From Collinsella bouchesdurhonensis (lineage in GTDB: Bacteria > Actinomycetota > Coriobacteriia > Coriobacteriales > Coriobacteriaceae): a DNA stretch of 64,000 nt. Where the stretch lies: NCBI RefSeq assembly GCF_900155365.1, contig NZ_LT699739.1, positions 428,333 to 492,332 on the forward strand, read 5' to 3'. Shown in pieces: positions 43,454-52,296 of this stretch. Below the pieces are notes generated by a model. The model was not told the DNA's origin, did not search any database, and saw nothing but the letters and a program-made list of their open reading frames with translations. The translations under genes and the position numbers were made by a program. The number at the start of each line of letters is the position of its first letter. Positions within the stretch are counted from its first letter, which is position 1.

Positions 43454-44430
43454 TGCACGGCGAGTACCTCGTCACCGTGGCGAACAACCGGGTTAAATTC
43501 AAACTGAATATCCGTCGCAACCTAACCATTCTCCAGGGCAACAGCGCAACCGGCAAAACGACCCTTCTTGAGCTTATCGATCAGTTCGACCAGCTAGGGC
43601 CGGACAGTGGCGTCTCCGTTGTATGTGATGCCCCCTGTCACGTCCTTTCCGGGCGCAATTGGAAACGCGATCTTAAAGAAATCAGTTCAAGCATTGTTTT
43701 TATCGATGAAGACAGTGCGTTCATGCGCTCCCATGAGTTTGCCCACGCCGCAAGAGAGAGCGACAACTACTATGTCCTTGTAGCACGCGAATCCCTCCCC
43801 CAGCTTCCCTATAGCGTGGATGAGATCTACGGATTAAAAAACACCAACAGGGCGACAACCAAGTATCCCGTCTACTCCCGGATATACACGTCGACGTACC
43901 GCATCTACGGAGAACAATCGTTCTCGGGGCAACGCCCCGGGCTTGTTATCGTGGAAGATTCCAACTCTGGATATGAATTCTTTAGCGCTTTGTGCCTTAA
44001 AAGCGGCATTCCTTGCGTAAGCGCAAAGGGAAAGTCGAATATCTACTCGACCATTCTTGCAAGCAATGCAACCAGCTTCCTGGTTATTGCCGATGGTGCC
44101 GCTTTCGGACCCGAGATGGAAGCCGTCTATGCACTCACAAGGCTAAAGAACATCGAGCTTTTCTTACCGGAGTCCTTCGAGTGGCTCGTTCTTTCTTCGG
44201 GGCTATTCGACGATACCGAAATGCGAGAGATGCTCGAGCATCCAGCCGATTTTATTGACTCGGAGCGGTTCTTTAGTTGGGAGTCATTCTTCACCGATGC
44301 TCTCATCCAAAAAACTAAGGACACCTATCTTGCCTATCGCAAGAAGGAACTCAACCGCGAATACCTAAAGGAACGCGCGGCAAGCGCCATTGAGGCCACG
44401 CTCCCAAGCTTGGGCTTTAACGCCTCGTAA
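43453..44430 (+). CDS. Compact P-loop protein with a TOPRIM-like half, partner of DUF4869
   Basis: About 325 residues. Walker A GNSATGKTTLLEL is at residues 29-40, and a Walker B-like IVFIDEDSAF lies at 81-90, unusually close and with no ABC signature helix between. The second half has GLVIVEDSNSGYEFFSAL and FLVIADGAAFGPEM, which look like the acidic motifs of a TOPRIM fold (conserved Glu, then Asp-Gly). This suggests a reduced OLD-like arrangement, but it is a pattern reading only. AAGGAGA precedes the ATG, which overlaps the upstream stop codon. A nucleotide-dependent role with the DUF4869 protein is likely; a defence role is speculative. Confidence 0.7.
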   Translation: MHGEYLVTVANNRVKFKLNIRRNLTILQGNSATGKTTLLELIDQFDQLGPDSGVSVVCDAPCHVLSGRNWKRDLKEISSSIVFIDEDSAFMRSHEFAHAARESDNYYVLVARESLPQLPYSVDEIYGLKNTNRATTKYPVYSRIYTSTYRIYGEQSFSGQRPGLVIVEDSNSGYEFFSALCLKSGIPCVSAKGKSNIYSTILASNATSFLVIADGAAFGPEMEAVYALTRLKNIELFLPESFEWLVLSSGLFDDTEMREMLEHPADFIDSERFFSWESFFTDALIQKTKDTYLAYRKKELNREYLKERAASAIEATLPSLGFNAS

Positions 44431-44450
44431 CTCCCGGCCCCATCCCCCAA

Positions 44451-44485
44451 TGTGTCACATTAAACCTGTCGACTTTTTGACACAC
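44451..44485 (-). repeat. Dispersed palindromic element, copy G
   Basis: Arms TGTGTCA and TGACACA with the centre in minus orientation (TTAAACCTGTCGAC on +). It lies between the convergent P-loop gene and argF. Its outer arms differ from the main form (TGTCACATTA). Confidence 0.8.
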
Positions 44486-44559
44486 TCCGGGGTAGACAAC
44501 GGGAACGCCGCCCCAAGGGCAACGTCCCCGTCAAAACTCGCAAATTGTCGCGCGCACAA

Positions 44560-45555
44560 CTACTTGAGCGTTGCGTACATCACGGCCTTGATGGTATGCA
44601 TGCGGTTCTCGGCCTCGTCAAAGACCTTGGACTGCGCGGACTCGAACACCTCGTCGGTCACTTCCATCTCGGTGATGCCAAACTGCGCGGCCTTCTCGGC
44701 GCCCACCTGGGTGTTGGTGTCGTGGAAGCTGGGCAGGCAGTGCAGAAAGATCGCCTCGGGCTTAGCCATCGCCATAACCTCAGACGTCACGCGGTAGGGC
44801 TCCAGCTGCTCGATGCGCTCGGCCCATACCTCGTCGGGCTCGCCCATCGAAACCCACACGTCGGTATAAATCACGTCGGCGCCCGTGCAGGCATCGGCCA
44901 CGTCGCTCGTCAGCTTGATGGTGCTGCCGTTCTCCTGGGCAATGGGCGTACATGCGTCCACCACGTCGGCGGCGGGCATGCAGGACTCGGGACCGCAGGC
45001 AACAAAGTTCATGCCCAGCTTGGCGCAAACGACCATGAGCGAACGCGCTACGTTGTTCTTGGCGTCGCCCATAAACACGACGGTGCGGCCCTTGATGTCG
45101 TAGTTGAAGTTCTCCTGGATGGTAAGCACATCGGCGAGCATCTGCGTGGGGTGCCATTCATCGGTAAGACCATTCCACACAGGCACGCCGGACTTTGCGG
45201 CAAGTTCCTCAACGTCTGCCTGGGCAAAGCCGCGGAACTCAATGCCATCGTACATGCGGCCGAGCACGCGCGCGGTGTCCTCGATGGACTCCTTCTTGCC
45301 CACCTGCGAGCCAGAGGCATCCAGGTAGGTTACGCCCATGCCCAAATCCATGGCGCCCACCTCAAAGGAGCAACGGGTACGCGTGGAAGTCTTTTGGAAG
45401 AGCAGGACGATGTTTTTGCCCTCCAAGTAGCGGTGCGGGGCGCCCGTGCGCTTGAGGTCCTTAAGGTTGCGGGAGAGTGCCAGCAGGTACTCGATCTCTT
45501 GGGTAGAGAAGTCGAGCAGCTTCAAAAAGCTGCGACCAGAGATATTGACGCCCAT
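44560..45555 (-). CDS. argF: Ornithine carbamoyltransferase
   Basis: A 331-residue transcarbamylase. [17 protein letters not shown] is the carbamoyl-phosphate site. [15 protein letters not shown] and the C-terminal HCLPSFHD signature assign it to ornithine over aspartate. It condenses ornithine and carbamoyl phosphate to citrulline and phosphate. In fermentative bacteria the same enzyme can run backwards in arginine degradation. No arcA or arcC, and no other arginine gene, lies nearby, so the direction is not decided. AAAGGACC precedes the ATG. The upstream region holds a TTTTGTTAACAAAA palindrome. Confidence 0.95.
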   Translation of the reverse strand: MGVNISGRSFLKLLDFSTQEIEYLLALSRNLKDLKRTGAPHRYLEGKNIVLLFQKTSTRTRCSFEVGAMDLGMGVTYLDASGSQVGKKESIEDTARVLGRMYDGIEFRGFAQADVEELAAKSGVPVWNGLTDEWHPTQMLADVLTIQENFNYDIKGRTVVFMGDAKNNVARSLMVVCAKLGMNFVACGPESCMPAADVVDACTPIAQENGSTIKLTSDVADACTGADVIYTDVWVSMGEPDEVWAERIEQLEPYRVTSEVMAMAKPEAIFLHCLPSFHDTNTQVGAEKAAQFGITEMEVTDEVFESAQSKVFDEAENRMHTIKAVMYATLK

Positions 45556-45868
45556 AGCAGGTCCTTTCGTCAGGGAAACTGGTCAAAAGTATGCCACGTT
45601 CGCATGCACTCTGCACGGGTAAAGCGCACGGGGCCGTTTTGTTAACAAAATGTCCCTTCATCTAGGGGCGGCACGTGTATACGATTGGGCCACCTGCTGC
45701 CGCCGGCATCGTGATTCCCGGCGCGTACACGGCCGTGCCCCGCCGGCATGTAAAACCGAGCACATAACGCCTGTGTAATCATATGGTCAACAATCCAATA
45801 TGTGCCCCCTCCCCACCCAAAAGCCGGGTATTGTTGATGGCGAGCAAAGTACATGCAAAGGGAGCATC
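45556..45868. other. Divergent intergenic region between argF and ppk
   Basis: Contains the perfect 14-base palindrome TTTTGTTAACAAAA (45637-45650), about 85 bases upstream of argF, which may be an operator. A GC-rich partly self-complementary stretch follows (GGGGCGGCACGTGTA against TACACGGCCGTGCCCC) at about 45664-45740. No gene is supported here. It is not a recognised riboswitch. Confidence 0.4.
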
Positions 45869-48385
45869 ATGGCAAAAAATAAGGACAGCAAGAAATCGGC
45901 CGCGAAAAACGTGGTAACGGTCTCGCCACGCAAGCGTCACGACCTCAGCTACACGCAAAATCGCGAGCTTTCCTGGCTGCGTTTTGACGGCCGCGTGCTC
46001 GACGAGGCCTTTGACGAGACGGTTCCGCTATTCGAACGCCTCAAGTTTGTCTCCATCTTCGAGAGCAACCTCGTCGAGTTCTTTATGGTGCGCATAGGCG
46101 GCCTGTCAGACCTCGCCACACTCAAGCGCCAGCCCGTAGACAACAAGAGCAATATGACCCCCGCCGAGCAGATAGAGTGCGTTTTTAATGCTCTCCCACC
46201 GATGATCGATCGCGCAGTTGACGCCCAGCATCGCATCGAGGCAGCGCTGGAGAGCTATGGCATCGTGCGCGCGCACCCCGACATGCTCGACGGCGATGAG
46301 CGCACCTTTGTAGAGGGTTACTTCCAAGCCTACGTCTCCCCCGTCATCTCACCGCTCGTCATCGATCCGCGCCATCCCTTCCCCAACCTGCGCAACGGAG
46401 GGCTGTATCTGGCATGCGCCATCGAGAGCGCCGAAGAGGAAAACCTGTTGGGCCTGATCGAGATCCCGCCCTCGCTCAACCGCGTGATCGAGATGCCGCA
46501 CGCTGTGGGCGAATACCGCTATATCCTGCTCGAAGACGTTATTCTCGCCTGCTTTGACAGCTGCTTTGGCAGCTATACGCCACTCGATCGCGCCGTGATC
46601 CGCGTGACGCGCAACGCCGATATCGACCCCGACGGCGAGGGTGTAGAAGAAGACGAAGATTACCGCATGCACATGAAGCGCATTCTCAAGAAGCGCTTGC
46701 GCCTGCAGCCGGTGGCTCTTTCCGTCTCGGGCGACCTTGCCCCCTCCACGCTCAAGACCATCCGCAAATCGCTTGGCCTCAAATCGCGCTCGGTTCTGCG
46801 CATGGACGCCCCGCTCGACCTTGGCTATGTCTTTGGTATCGAAAGCCATGTACCGACGCATGCGCGCGAGAGGCTTTTATTCCCCCCGTTCAAGCCACAG
46901 CAGAACCCCGATATCGACCCCTCCCGCCCCATGCGCGAACAGGTGCTCGAGGGCGATAAGCTCCTCATGTACCCCTATCAGGCCATGACGCCATTGCTGG
47001 ACCTTGTGCATCAGGCGGCCTTTGACGAGGATTGCATCTCCATCCGCATCACGCTCTACCGCGTAGCCAAGCAAAGCCGCCTGTGCGAAAGCCTGATCGA
47101 CGCGGCGGAGAACGGCAAGGAAGTCACCGTCCTCATGGAGCTGCGCGCCCGCTTTGACGAGCAAAACAACATCGAATGGGCCGAACGTCTGGAAGAGGCA
47201 GGCTGTACCGTCATCTATGGCTCCGAAGGCTTTAAGTGCCACTCCAAGGTCTGCCAGATCACCTATCGCGAGGGCATGTCGCTCACGCGTCTCACGCTTT
47301 TGGGCACCGGCAACTTTAACGAGAAGACGGCCAAGCTGTACTCGGACTTCATGCTTATGACCGCGCATCCCGGCATAGGCGAGGATGCAAACCTGTTCTT
47401 CCGCAACCTCTCGCTTGGTAACCTCAAGGGCGATTACCGCTACCTGGGCGTAGCGCCCGCAGGTCTCAAGCCCCTCATCCTGCGCGGCCTCAACCGCGAG
47501 ATCGAGCGCGCACAGGCAGGCCAGCCCGCCCGCGTGTTCTTCAAGCTCAACTCGCTCACCGACCGCGAGGTTATCGACAAGATTTCCGAGGCCAGCCGCG
47601 CCGGCGTGCAAGTGCAGATGATCATCCGCGGCATCTCGTGCCTGCTGCCGGGCATCGAGGGCAAGACCGACGGCGTGCACATCCGCTCCATCGTGGGACG
47701 CTTCTTGGAGCACGCGCGCATCTACTCGTTTGGCGTGGACTCCGACACGATCTATCTGTCCTCCGCCGATATGATGACGCGCAACACCGAGCATCGCGTA
47801 GAGATTGCCTACCCGGTGCTCGATCCCGCATGCCGTGCCCTCGTGCAACGCTATGTGCAAACGCAGCTCAAGGACAACGTGAAAGCTCGCGTGCTCTCGC
47901 CCTCAGGCGAGTGGATGCCCGTGACGCGCGGTGCGGGCGAGGCTCCGTTCAACTCGCAGGAGTATCTGCTGGCCCGCGCATATCGCGATGCCGACGAGGC
48001 AGCAACCAAACGCGAGAGTGCACCCCTAGTGGACATTCCAGACGATAGCCCCGCAGCCATGGCGCAGGCCGAGGCGGAGCTTGATGCAGCCGAGGCATCC
48101 GCTGTCGAGGCTCAGACACTGGCCGCATCAAGCGGGAATGCTGGGGCGCCGCAGACCGCAGCTGCCGCAGGCATCCCCGTAAAGGCAACCATCGTGGAGC
48201 CCGAACCGGATAGCCAGGCGGAATCTGCACCTCGCGCGACTGCCGGCAGCTCTCGTGGCCAGCACGCAAGGCCCAAAGCGGCCGCAAAAAAGGCGCTTGC
48301 ACGCCGCCAGCCGGGCCGCTTCAAGCTAGGCCTGGGGCTCATCGGCATGGGCATAAAGACGCTCATCACCGGTAAGACCAAGTAG
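45869..48385 (+). CDS. ppk: Polyphosphate kinase 1
   Basis: About 838 residues. The N-terminal domain begins YTQNRELSWLRFDGRVLDEA, a PPK1 hallmark. The catalytic phospholipase-D-like domains contain GFKCHSKVCQITYRE with the phosphorylated histidine, and FLEHARIYSFG with the second histidine. VRIGGLSDL and FNEKTAKLYSDF are also conserved. It reversibly transfers ATP gamma-phosphate into long polyphosphate chains. The enzyme is longer than typical (about 690) because of a C-terminal Ala/Glu-rich linker of about 110 residues and a basic end (AAAKKALARRQPGRFKLG), which may bind polyphosphate or the membrane. The ATG at 45869 follows AAAGGGAG. Confidence 0.95.
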   Translation: MAKNKDSKKSAAKNVVTVSPRKRHDLSYTQNRELSWLRFDGRVLDEAFDETVPLFERLKFVSIFESNLVEFFMVRIGGLSDLATLKRQPVDNKSNMTPAEQIECVFNALPPMIDRAVDAQHRIEAALESYGIVRAHPDMLDGDERTFVEGYFQAYVSPVISPLVIDPRHPFPNLRNGGLYLACAIESAEEENLLGLIEIPPSLNRVIEMPHAVGEYRYILLEDVILACFDSCFGSYTPLDRAVIRVTRNADIDPDGEGVEEDEDYRMHMKRILKKRLRLQPVALSVSGDLAPSTLKTIRKSLGLKSRSVLRMDAPLDLGYVFGIESHVPTHARERLLFPPFKPQQNPDIDPSRPMREQVLEGDKLLMYPYQAMTPLLDLVHQAAFDEDCISIRITLYRVAKQSRLCESLIDAAENGKEVTVLMELRARFDEQNNIEWAERLEEAGCTVIYGSEGFKCHSKVCQITYREGMSLTRLTLLGTGNFNEKTAKLYSDFMLMTAHPGIGEDANLFFRNLSLGNLKGDYRYLGVAPAGLKPLILRGLNREIERAQAGQPARVFFKLNSLTDREVIDKISEASRAGVQVQMIIRGISCLLPGIEGKTDGVHIRSIVGRFLEHARIYSFGVDSDTIYLSSADMMTRNTEHRVEIAYPVLDPACRALVQRYVQTQLKDNVKARVLSPSGEWMPVTRGAGEAPFNSQEYLLARAYRDADEAATKRESAPLVDIPDDSPAAMAQAEAELDAAEASAVEAQTLAASSGNAGAPQTAAAAGIPVKATIVEPEPDSQAESAPRATAGSSRGQHARPKAAAKKALARRQPGRFKLGLGLIGMGIKTLITGKTK

Positions 48386-48471
48386 AGAACGCGTCAACAC
48401 GCACGTGCCACCCGTGCCCTCCTGCGCAACCTGCTACTATGAACAGGTTGAATACGCAGGAGGGCATAATC

Positions 48472-49785
48472 ATGAAACTCACTATCGAATCCATGATGTA
48501 CGGACCGGACGGCCTCGCGCACGCCGAGGACGGCAAAGCTGTATTTGTTGCCGGCGGTGTTGCGGGAGACGTCGTGGAGGCACAAATCGTCGAGGACGGC
48601 TCTTCGTTCTCGCGCGCCACGGTAAGCGAGGTGCTGGAACCCTCCCCCAGCCGTGTGAATTCGCCCTGCCCGTTTGTGGGCGTCTGCGGCGGATGTCCCT
48701 GGGGCGGCCTCTCCCGCGAGGCACAGCTCGCCGCAAAGGAAGAAAACCTGCGTTCCTCGCTCAAACGCATTGGCAAGTTTGATGACGACGCTGTCGCCCA
48801 GCTGGTGCAGCCCATCCGCGCCACCCGCGATGATTGGGGCTACCGCAATAAAATCGAGCTCGCGCCCACCATTCAAAATGGACGCTTCCGCCTGGGCCTG
48901 CACGGGCGCGATCCGCAGCAAATCATCCATGTGGACGCCTGCCCTCTTTTTGAAAAGAAGTTCCCCCGCGCCATCAAGGCTGTTTCTGGTGCCCTGGGCT
49001 TTTTGGGCAACTCGCACGACCTTTCGCTCGAACGCGTAGGCATTCGAGCTTCACGCCGCACACGCGCGCTCGAGGTTGCCCTGTGGACGCCCACCGGTGG
49101 CTTCCCCCGAGGTCAAGTGTCGCGTGTACTCTCCGACGCACTGCCCTCAACAAGCATGGTCCGTGTGATGAGCAAGGGCGAAAAAAAGGCTCGTCGCGTC
49201 TCCAAGGTCGAGGTTCTCTCCGGCGAGGGCTCATGGACCGAGGATATCGCCGATTCTCAGATGCGCCTTTCTGCACCTTCGTTTTTCCAGGTCAACACCA
49301 AAGCGGCCGAGATTCTCATCGATCTGGTCATGGATGCACTGAACCCACAGCCCGAGGAAGTCGCCGTGGACCTTTACTGCGGTGCCGGCACCTTTACGCT
49401 GCCGCTTGCGCGCCGCTGCGAGTACGTCGCTGCCGTTGAGGCGTATGGCCCCGCAGTGCGCGACCTACGTCGCAACCTCGAAATCAACCACCTGGACAAC
49501 GTTGACGTCATCGGCGGCGATGCCGTACGCGAGTTCCCCGACGAGGATGCCGATGTGCTGGTTGTGGACCCGCCGCGCGCGGGACTCGCGCCCGAGGCTA
49601 TCGACCTCATCGCCAGCACCTCCGCCCGAGACGTCGCCTATGTGAGCTGCGACCCCGCCACGCTTGCACGCGACCTCAAGCGCTTCTGTGACGAGGGCAC
49701 ATTCGTACCTGTAAGCATCACCCCGGTGGACCTCTTCCCCCAAACATTCCACTGCGAGGCTGTCACTCATCTGACGCGCAAATAG
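48472..49785 (+). CDS. RlmD/TrmA-family uracil-C5 methyltransferase
   Basis: About 437 residues. A TRAM domain covers residues 1-55. A likely iron-sulfur motif follows (CPFVGVCGGCPWGG). The SAM-binding core has FQVNTKAAEILIDLV, DLYCGAGTFTLPLA and VVDPPRAGL. The nucleophilic cysteine is in YVSCDPATLARDLKRF. The family methylates U at C5 in 23S rRNA (RlmC/RlmD) or tRNA (TrmA/TrmFO-type). The TRAM and iron-sulfur elements favour rRNA, but the exact site is not fixed. AGGAGGG lies eight bases before the ATG at 48472. The ppk stop lies 86 bases upstream. Confidence 0.9.
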   Translation: MKLTIESMMYGPDGLAHAEDGKAVFVAGGVAGDVVEAQIVEDGSSFSRATVSEVLEPSPSRVNSPCPFVGVCGGCPWGGLSREAQLAAKEENLRSSLKRIGKFDDDAVAQLVQPIRATRDDWGYRNKIELAPTIQNGRFRLGLHGRDPQQIIHVDACPLFEKKFPRAIKAVSGALGFLGNSHDLSLERVGIRASRRTRALEVALWTPTGGFPRGQVSRVLSDALPSTSMVRVMSKGEKKARRVSKVEVLSGEGSWTEDIADSQMRLSAPSFFQVNTKAAEILIDLVMDALNPQPEEVAVDLYCGAGTFTLPLARRCEYVAAVEAYGPAVRDLRRNLEINHLDNVDVIGGDAVREFPDEDADVLVVDPPRAGLAPEAIDLIASTSARDVAYVSCDPATLARDLKRFCDEGTFVPVSITPVDLFPQTFHCEAVTHLTRK

Positions 49786-49809
49786 CCCGCGCCGCACCGC
49801 AATCCGAAC

Positions 49810-49842
49810 GTGACAAAATAAACCTGTCGACTTTTTGTCACA
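49810..49842 (-). repeat. Dispersed palindromic element, copy H
   Basis: GTGACAAAA and CTTTTTGTCAC arms with the AAACCTGTCGAC centre, minus orientation. It lies between two + strand genes, the methyltransferase and the DJ-1 gene. Confidence 0.85.
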
Positions 49843-49900
49843 CTCATGGCCTTAGCGGGGTATAAAAGCCCCAACATCAACCACGTCCGAGAGGGAAAAC

Positions 49901-50446
49901 ATGTCTGCTGTTGCCATTCTTGCCGCCGATGGCTTTGAGACGATCGAGTGTCTGACCATTGTCGATGTCCTGCGCCGCGGGGGCGTGCGCGCCACGCTTG
50001 TGTCCATCATGCCCACGCGCGACGTCATCTCGGCCCAACAGATCTCCGTCTCGTGCGACTGCACCTTTGACGAGGTCGACTTCTCGGAATATGACTACGT
50101 GGTGCTCCCCGGCGGCATGCCTGGCACCACCAACCTGCAAAACGACGGGCGCGTATGCGACGTTGTGCGCGAGTTCGCCGCAACCAAGCACGTCGCCGCT
50201 ATTTGTGCAGCACCTTCCATCCTGGCCCACCTGGGCCTGCTTGAGGGCCGACGCGCCACCTGCTTCCCCGGCTTTGAGCTCGACTTCCCCGAAGGCACCT
50301 ATGCAGGTAGCAAGACCGTCGTTGTCGACGGCAATATCATTACTGCGTCGGCCATGGGACAGGCACTTCCCTTTGCCCTCGCCGTTCTTGAAGATATTGC
50401 CGGAGAGGTTGCCGTCTCCAAGGTTCGTGAGGGTATCCAGCTGTGA
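49901..50446 (+). CDS. DJ-1/PfpI family protein
   Basis: A 181-residue single-domain protein. It begins AVAILAADGFETIECL and has YDYVVLPGGMPGTTNL. The nucleophile elbow VAAICAAPSILAHLGLL (Cys near residue 106) and the acid in DGFE form the DJ-1 active site. Members act as chaperones, glyoxalases or deglycases; one length and no signal peptide favour the cytoplasmic DJ-1/YajL type. It overlaps the maf gene by four bases (GTGA), so the two are co-translated. AGGGAAAAC precedes the ATG. Confidence 0.88.
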   Translation: MSAVAILAADGFETIECLTIVDVLRRGGVRATLVSIMPTRDVISAQQISVSCDCTFDEVDFSEYDYVVLPGGMPGTTNLQNDGRVCDVVREFAATKHVAAICAAPSILAHLGLLEGRRATCFPGFELDFPEGTYAGSKTVVVDGNIITASAMGQALPFALAVLEDIAGEVAVSKVREGIQL

Positions 50447-50997
50447 TCTTAGCTTCGCAATCGCCGCGTCGCATTGAGCTGATGCGAGAGGCCGGCTATG
50501 ACATTCAGATCGTCCCCGCCGATATCGATGAGACCCCGCGTGCTGGAGAATCACCCTTTGAGCTCGTAGAACGTCTGGCTTGCGCCAAGGCGACAGCTAT
50601 CGCTGCGCTGCCACTCGCAGCAAGCCAGATCGTTGTTGCAGCCGACACCATCGTCGCGATCGACAACAAAAAGCTTGGCAAGCCCCACGATACCGATGAA
50701 GCTTTCGCCATGCTGCGTGACCTCTCCGGTCGCACACACCAGGTGGCAACCGGCGTCTGCATTATCTCCGGAGGCACACGTCGATCCTTTGTTGAAGTGA
50801 CCGACGTCACATTCTATGAGCTAAGCGACGCCGAAATCGAAACCTATGTGGCAAGCGGCGAGCCCATGGACAAAGCAGGCGCCTACGGCATCCAGGGCGT
50901 AGGCGGCCGTATGCTCGTTCGCGCCATCAATGGCGACTTCTACAACGTGGTGGGTCTTCCCATCGCTCGCGTCAAACGCGCGCTCGACGCCCTTTAA
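50443..50997 (+). CDS. maf: Maf family nucleotide pyrophosphatase
   Basis: A 184-residue protein starting ILASQSPRRIELMREAG, the Maf signature. VVAADTIVAIDNKKLGKP and the later GAYGIQGVGGRMLVRAINGDFYNVVGLP are conserved. Maf enzymes hydrolyse non-canonical or modified nucleoside triphosphates (such as dTTP/UTP or m7GTP) to monophosphates. The start is a GTG that overlaps the DJ-1 stop. It is followed by an imperfectly folded intergenic region with a large inverted repeat. Confidence 0.93.
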   Translation: MILASQSPRRIELMREAGYDIQIVPADIDETPRAGESPFELVERLACAKATAIAALPLAASQIVVAADTIVAIDNKKLGKPHDTDEAFAMLRDLSGRTHQVATGVCIISGGTRRSFVEVTDVTFYELSDAEIETYVASGEPMDKAGAYGIQGVGGRMLVRAINGDFYNVVGLPIARVKRALDAL

Positions 50998-51050
50998 CGG
51001 GTTTCGACCTGTTTTGCCGCCCATATAATATGTGACCTGAATAAAACAAT

Positions 51051-51174
51051 TCGAAATAGGTACCCTAAATCGATTTTGCGAAGTAGAGACCGTTTTCGAA
51101 CAGCAAAGGCCCAGGATACGGAAGGGTAAAACAGTCGTCTATTCACGAAATTCTATTTAGGGTACCTATTTCGA
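51051..51174. repeat. Perfect 20-bp inverted repeat with an 84-base centre
   Basis: Arms at 51051-51070 (TCGAAATAGGTACCCTAAAT) and 51155-51174 are exact reverse complements. Pairing continues imperfectly inward (CGATTTTGCG against CGAAATTCT). It lies in the 252-base gap between maf and the convergent GT2 gene. It resembles a small non-autonomous element or a very long hairpin. No transposase or target duplication was seen. Confidence 0.8.
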
Positions 51175-51183
51175 GAAGTTTTG

Positions 51184-51213
51184 AAAAAAGAGGGGGCGAA
51201 CGCCCCCTCTTTT
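51184..51213. terminator. Bidirectional terminator between maf and the GT2 gene
   Basis: Stem AGGGGGCG/CGCCCCCT with an AA loop is flanked by A6 on the left and CTTTT on the right. It can serve both convergent genes. Confidence 0.85.
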
Positions 51214-51249
51214 CGTGTTTTAACGCAACCTGCTAGCACCGCAGACAAT

Positions 51250-52296
51250 TTAGTTGAATTTAAAGATCTTCGAGGCCATGTGATAAATGCCCACAGTGGT
51301 CTTCTCGCCGGCGCGGCCACGTAGGTTGGTAAAGAAGCCGAGCACGCCATAGCGAGCATGGCGATACATGCGAGCGTCAAACTCCTTGAGGTCCGCCCAG
51401 AGTTGCTTCAAGCGCTCGTCAGCGCCCTCCTCGTCGGAAAGCTTGGTGAACACCGAGCAAATGGCCATCATCATGGTGAAATAACCCATCATGTAGCTGC
51501 GCAAACGCGAGCTCTCGATGTCGTCAAACAAATGGAACGAGTTCATCATGATACGCGTCACGCGGAACTGCTGGTCCAGACGCTTAACCATGGTGGCCTC
51601 GTTAACGCTCTGGCCCTCGCGACCAATGAAGTAGCGATACAGGTCGATATCGGCGTAGTACATGGTGCGACAGCGCGGCAGCGGCACGTACGCATAGATG
51701 TTATCCACGTAGAAGGTGTGCGCCGGCATGGGCAGGCCCTCATCGCGCAGCACATCGGTGCGGTAGCACAGGCTATGCATGAGCAGGTTTTGATCGGGGC
51801 GGAAGCGGCCCATCTCGTCCCAGCCAAAAATCTTCTTGCGCGGCAATGCCATGCGGTAGCTCACGGTATTGTGCGTACCTTCATGCACTTTCTCGTACAC
51901 GTAGTTCGAGATAAACAGGTCCACACGCAAATCGCGCTCGATAAAGCCACGCAGGATGGAAAGCATGGCAGAAAGCGCCTGGCCGTCCAGCCAGTCGTCG
52001 GAGTCGACAACCTTATAGTAGATGCCCTGAGCCTCGCGCAGGCCGGCCATCACGGCCATGCCATGTCCGCCGTTCTCCTGATGCACCGCACGAATGATCC
52101 CGGGATAGCGAGCCTCCCACTCATCGGCCTTCTGCGGCGTCTCGTCGTGGCTGCCATCGTCGACGATGATGATCTCCACATCGGAAGCGTAGGCAGAACC
52201 CTCCAGGATAGAGGTGATGCAATGGTCCATGTCGGCAGCGGCGTTGTAGCTGGGGATGCCGAAGGTTATGGTCTTGGCGCAGGCGGTATTAGGCAT
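51250..52296 (-). CDS. Family 2 glycosyltransferase linked to glf
   Basis: About 348 residues starting MPNTACAKTITFGIPSYNAAADMD. VEIIIVDDGSHDETP and VDSDDWLD (the DxD) are GT2 motifs. ENGGHGMAVMAGL is a variant of the donor-binding loop. The acceptor half contains MPAHTFYVDNIYAYVPL. The gene's start lies eight bases within the 3' end of glf, so translation is coupled. With UDP-galactopyranose mutase upstream, galactofuranose transfer is a reasonable guess. The ATG at 52296 is the first with the conserved strand just behind it. It is outside the main polysaccharide region. Confidence 0.85.
   Translation of the reverse strand: MPNTACAKTITFGIPSYNAAADMDHCITSILEGSAYASDVEIIIVDDGSHDETPQKADEWEARYPGIIRAVHQENGGHGMAVMAGLREAQGIYYKVVDSDDWLDGQALSAMLSILRGFIERDLRVDLFISNYVYEKVHEGTHNTVSYRMALPRKKIFGWDEMGRFRPDQNLLMHSLCYRTDVLRDEGLPMPAHTFYVDNIYAYVPLPRCRTMYYADIDLYRYFIGREGQSVNEATMVKRLDQQFRVTRIMMNSFHLFDDIESSRLRSYMMGYFTMMMAICSVFTKLSDEEGADERLKQLWADLKEFDARMYRHARYGVLGFFTNLRGRAGEKTTVGIYHMASKIFKFN

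Noticed and set aside
45664-45740. Riboswitch or structured RNA upstream of ppk
   Set aside because: There is some GC-rich self-complementarity, but no match to a known riboswitch core and no paired terminator or RBS-sequestering stem could be made out.
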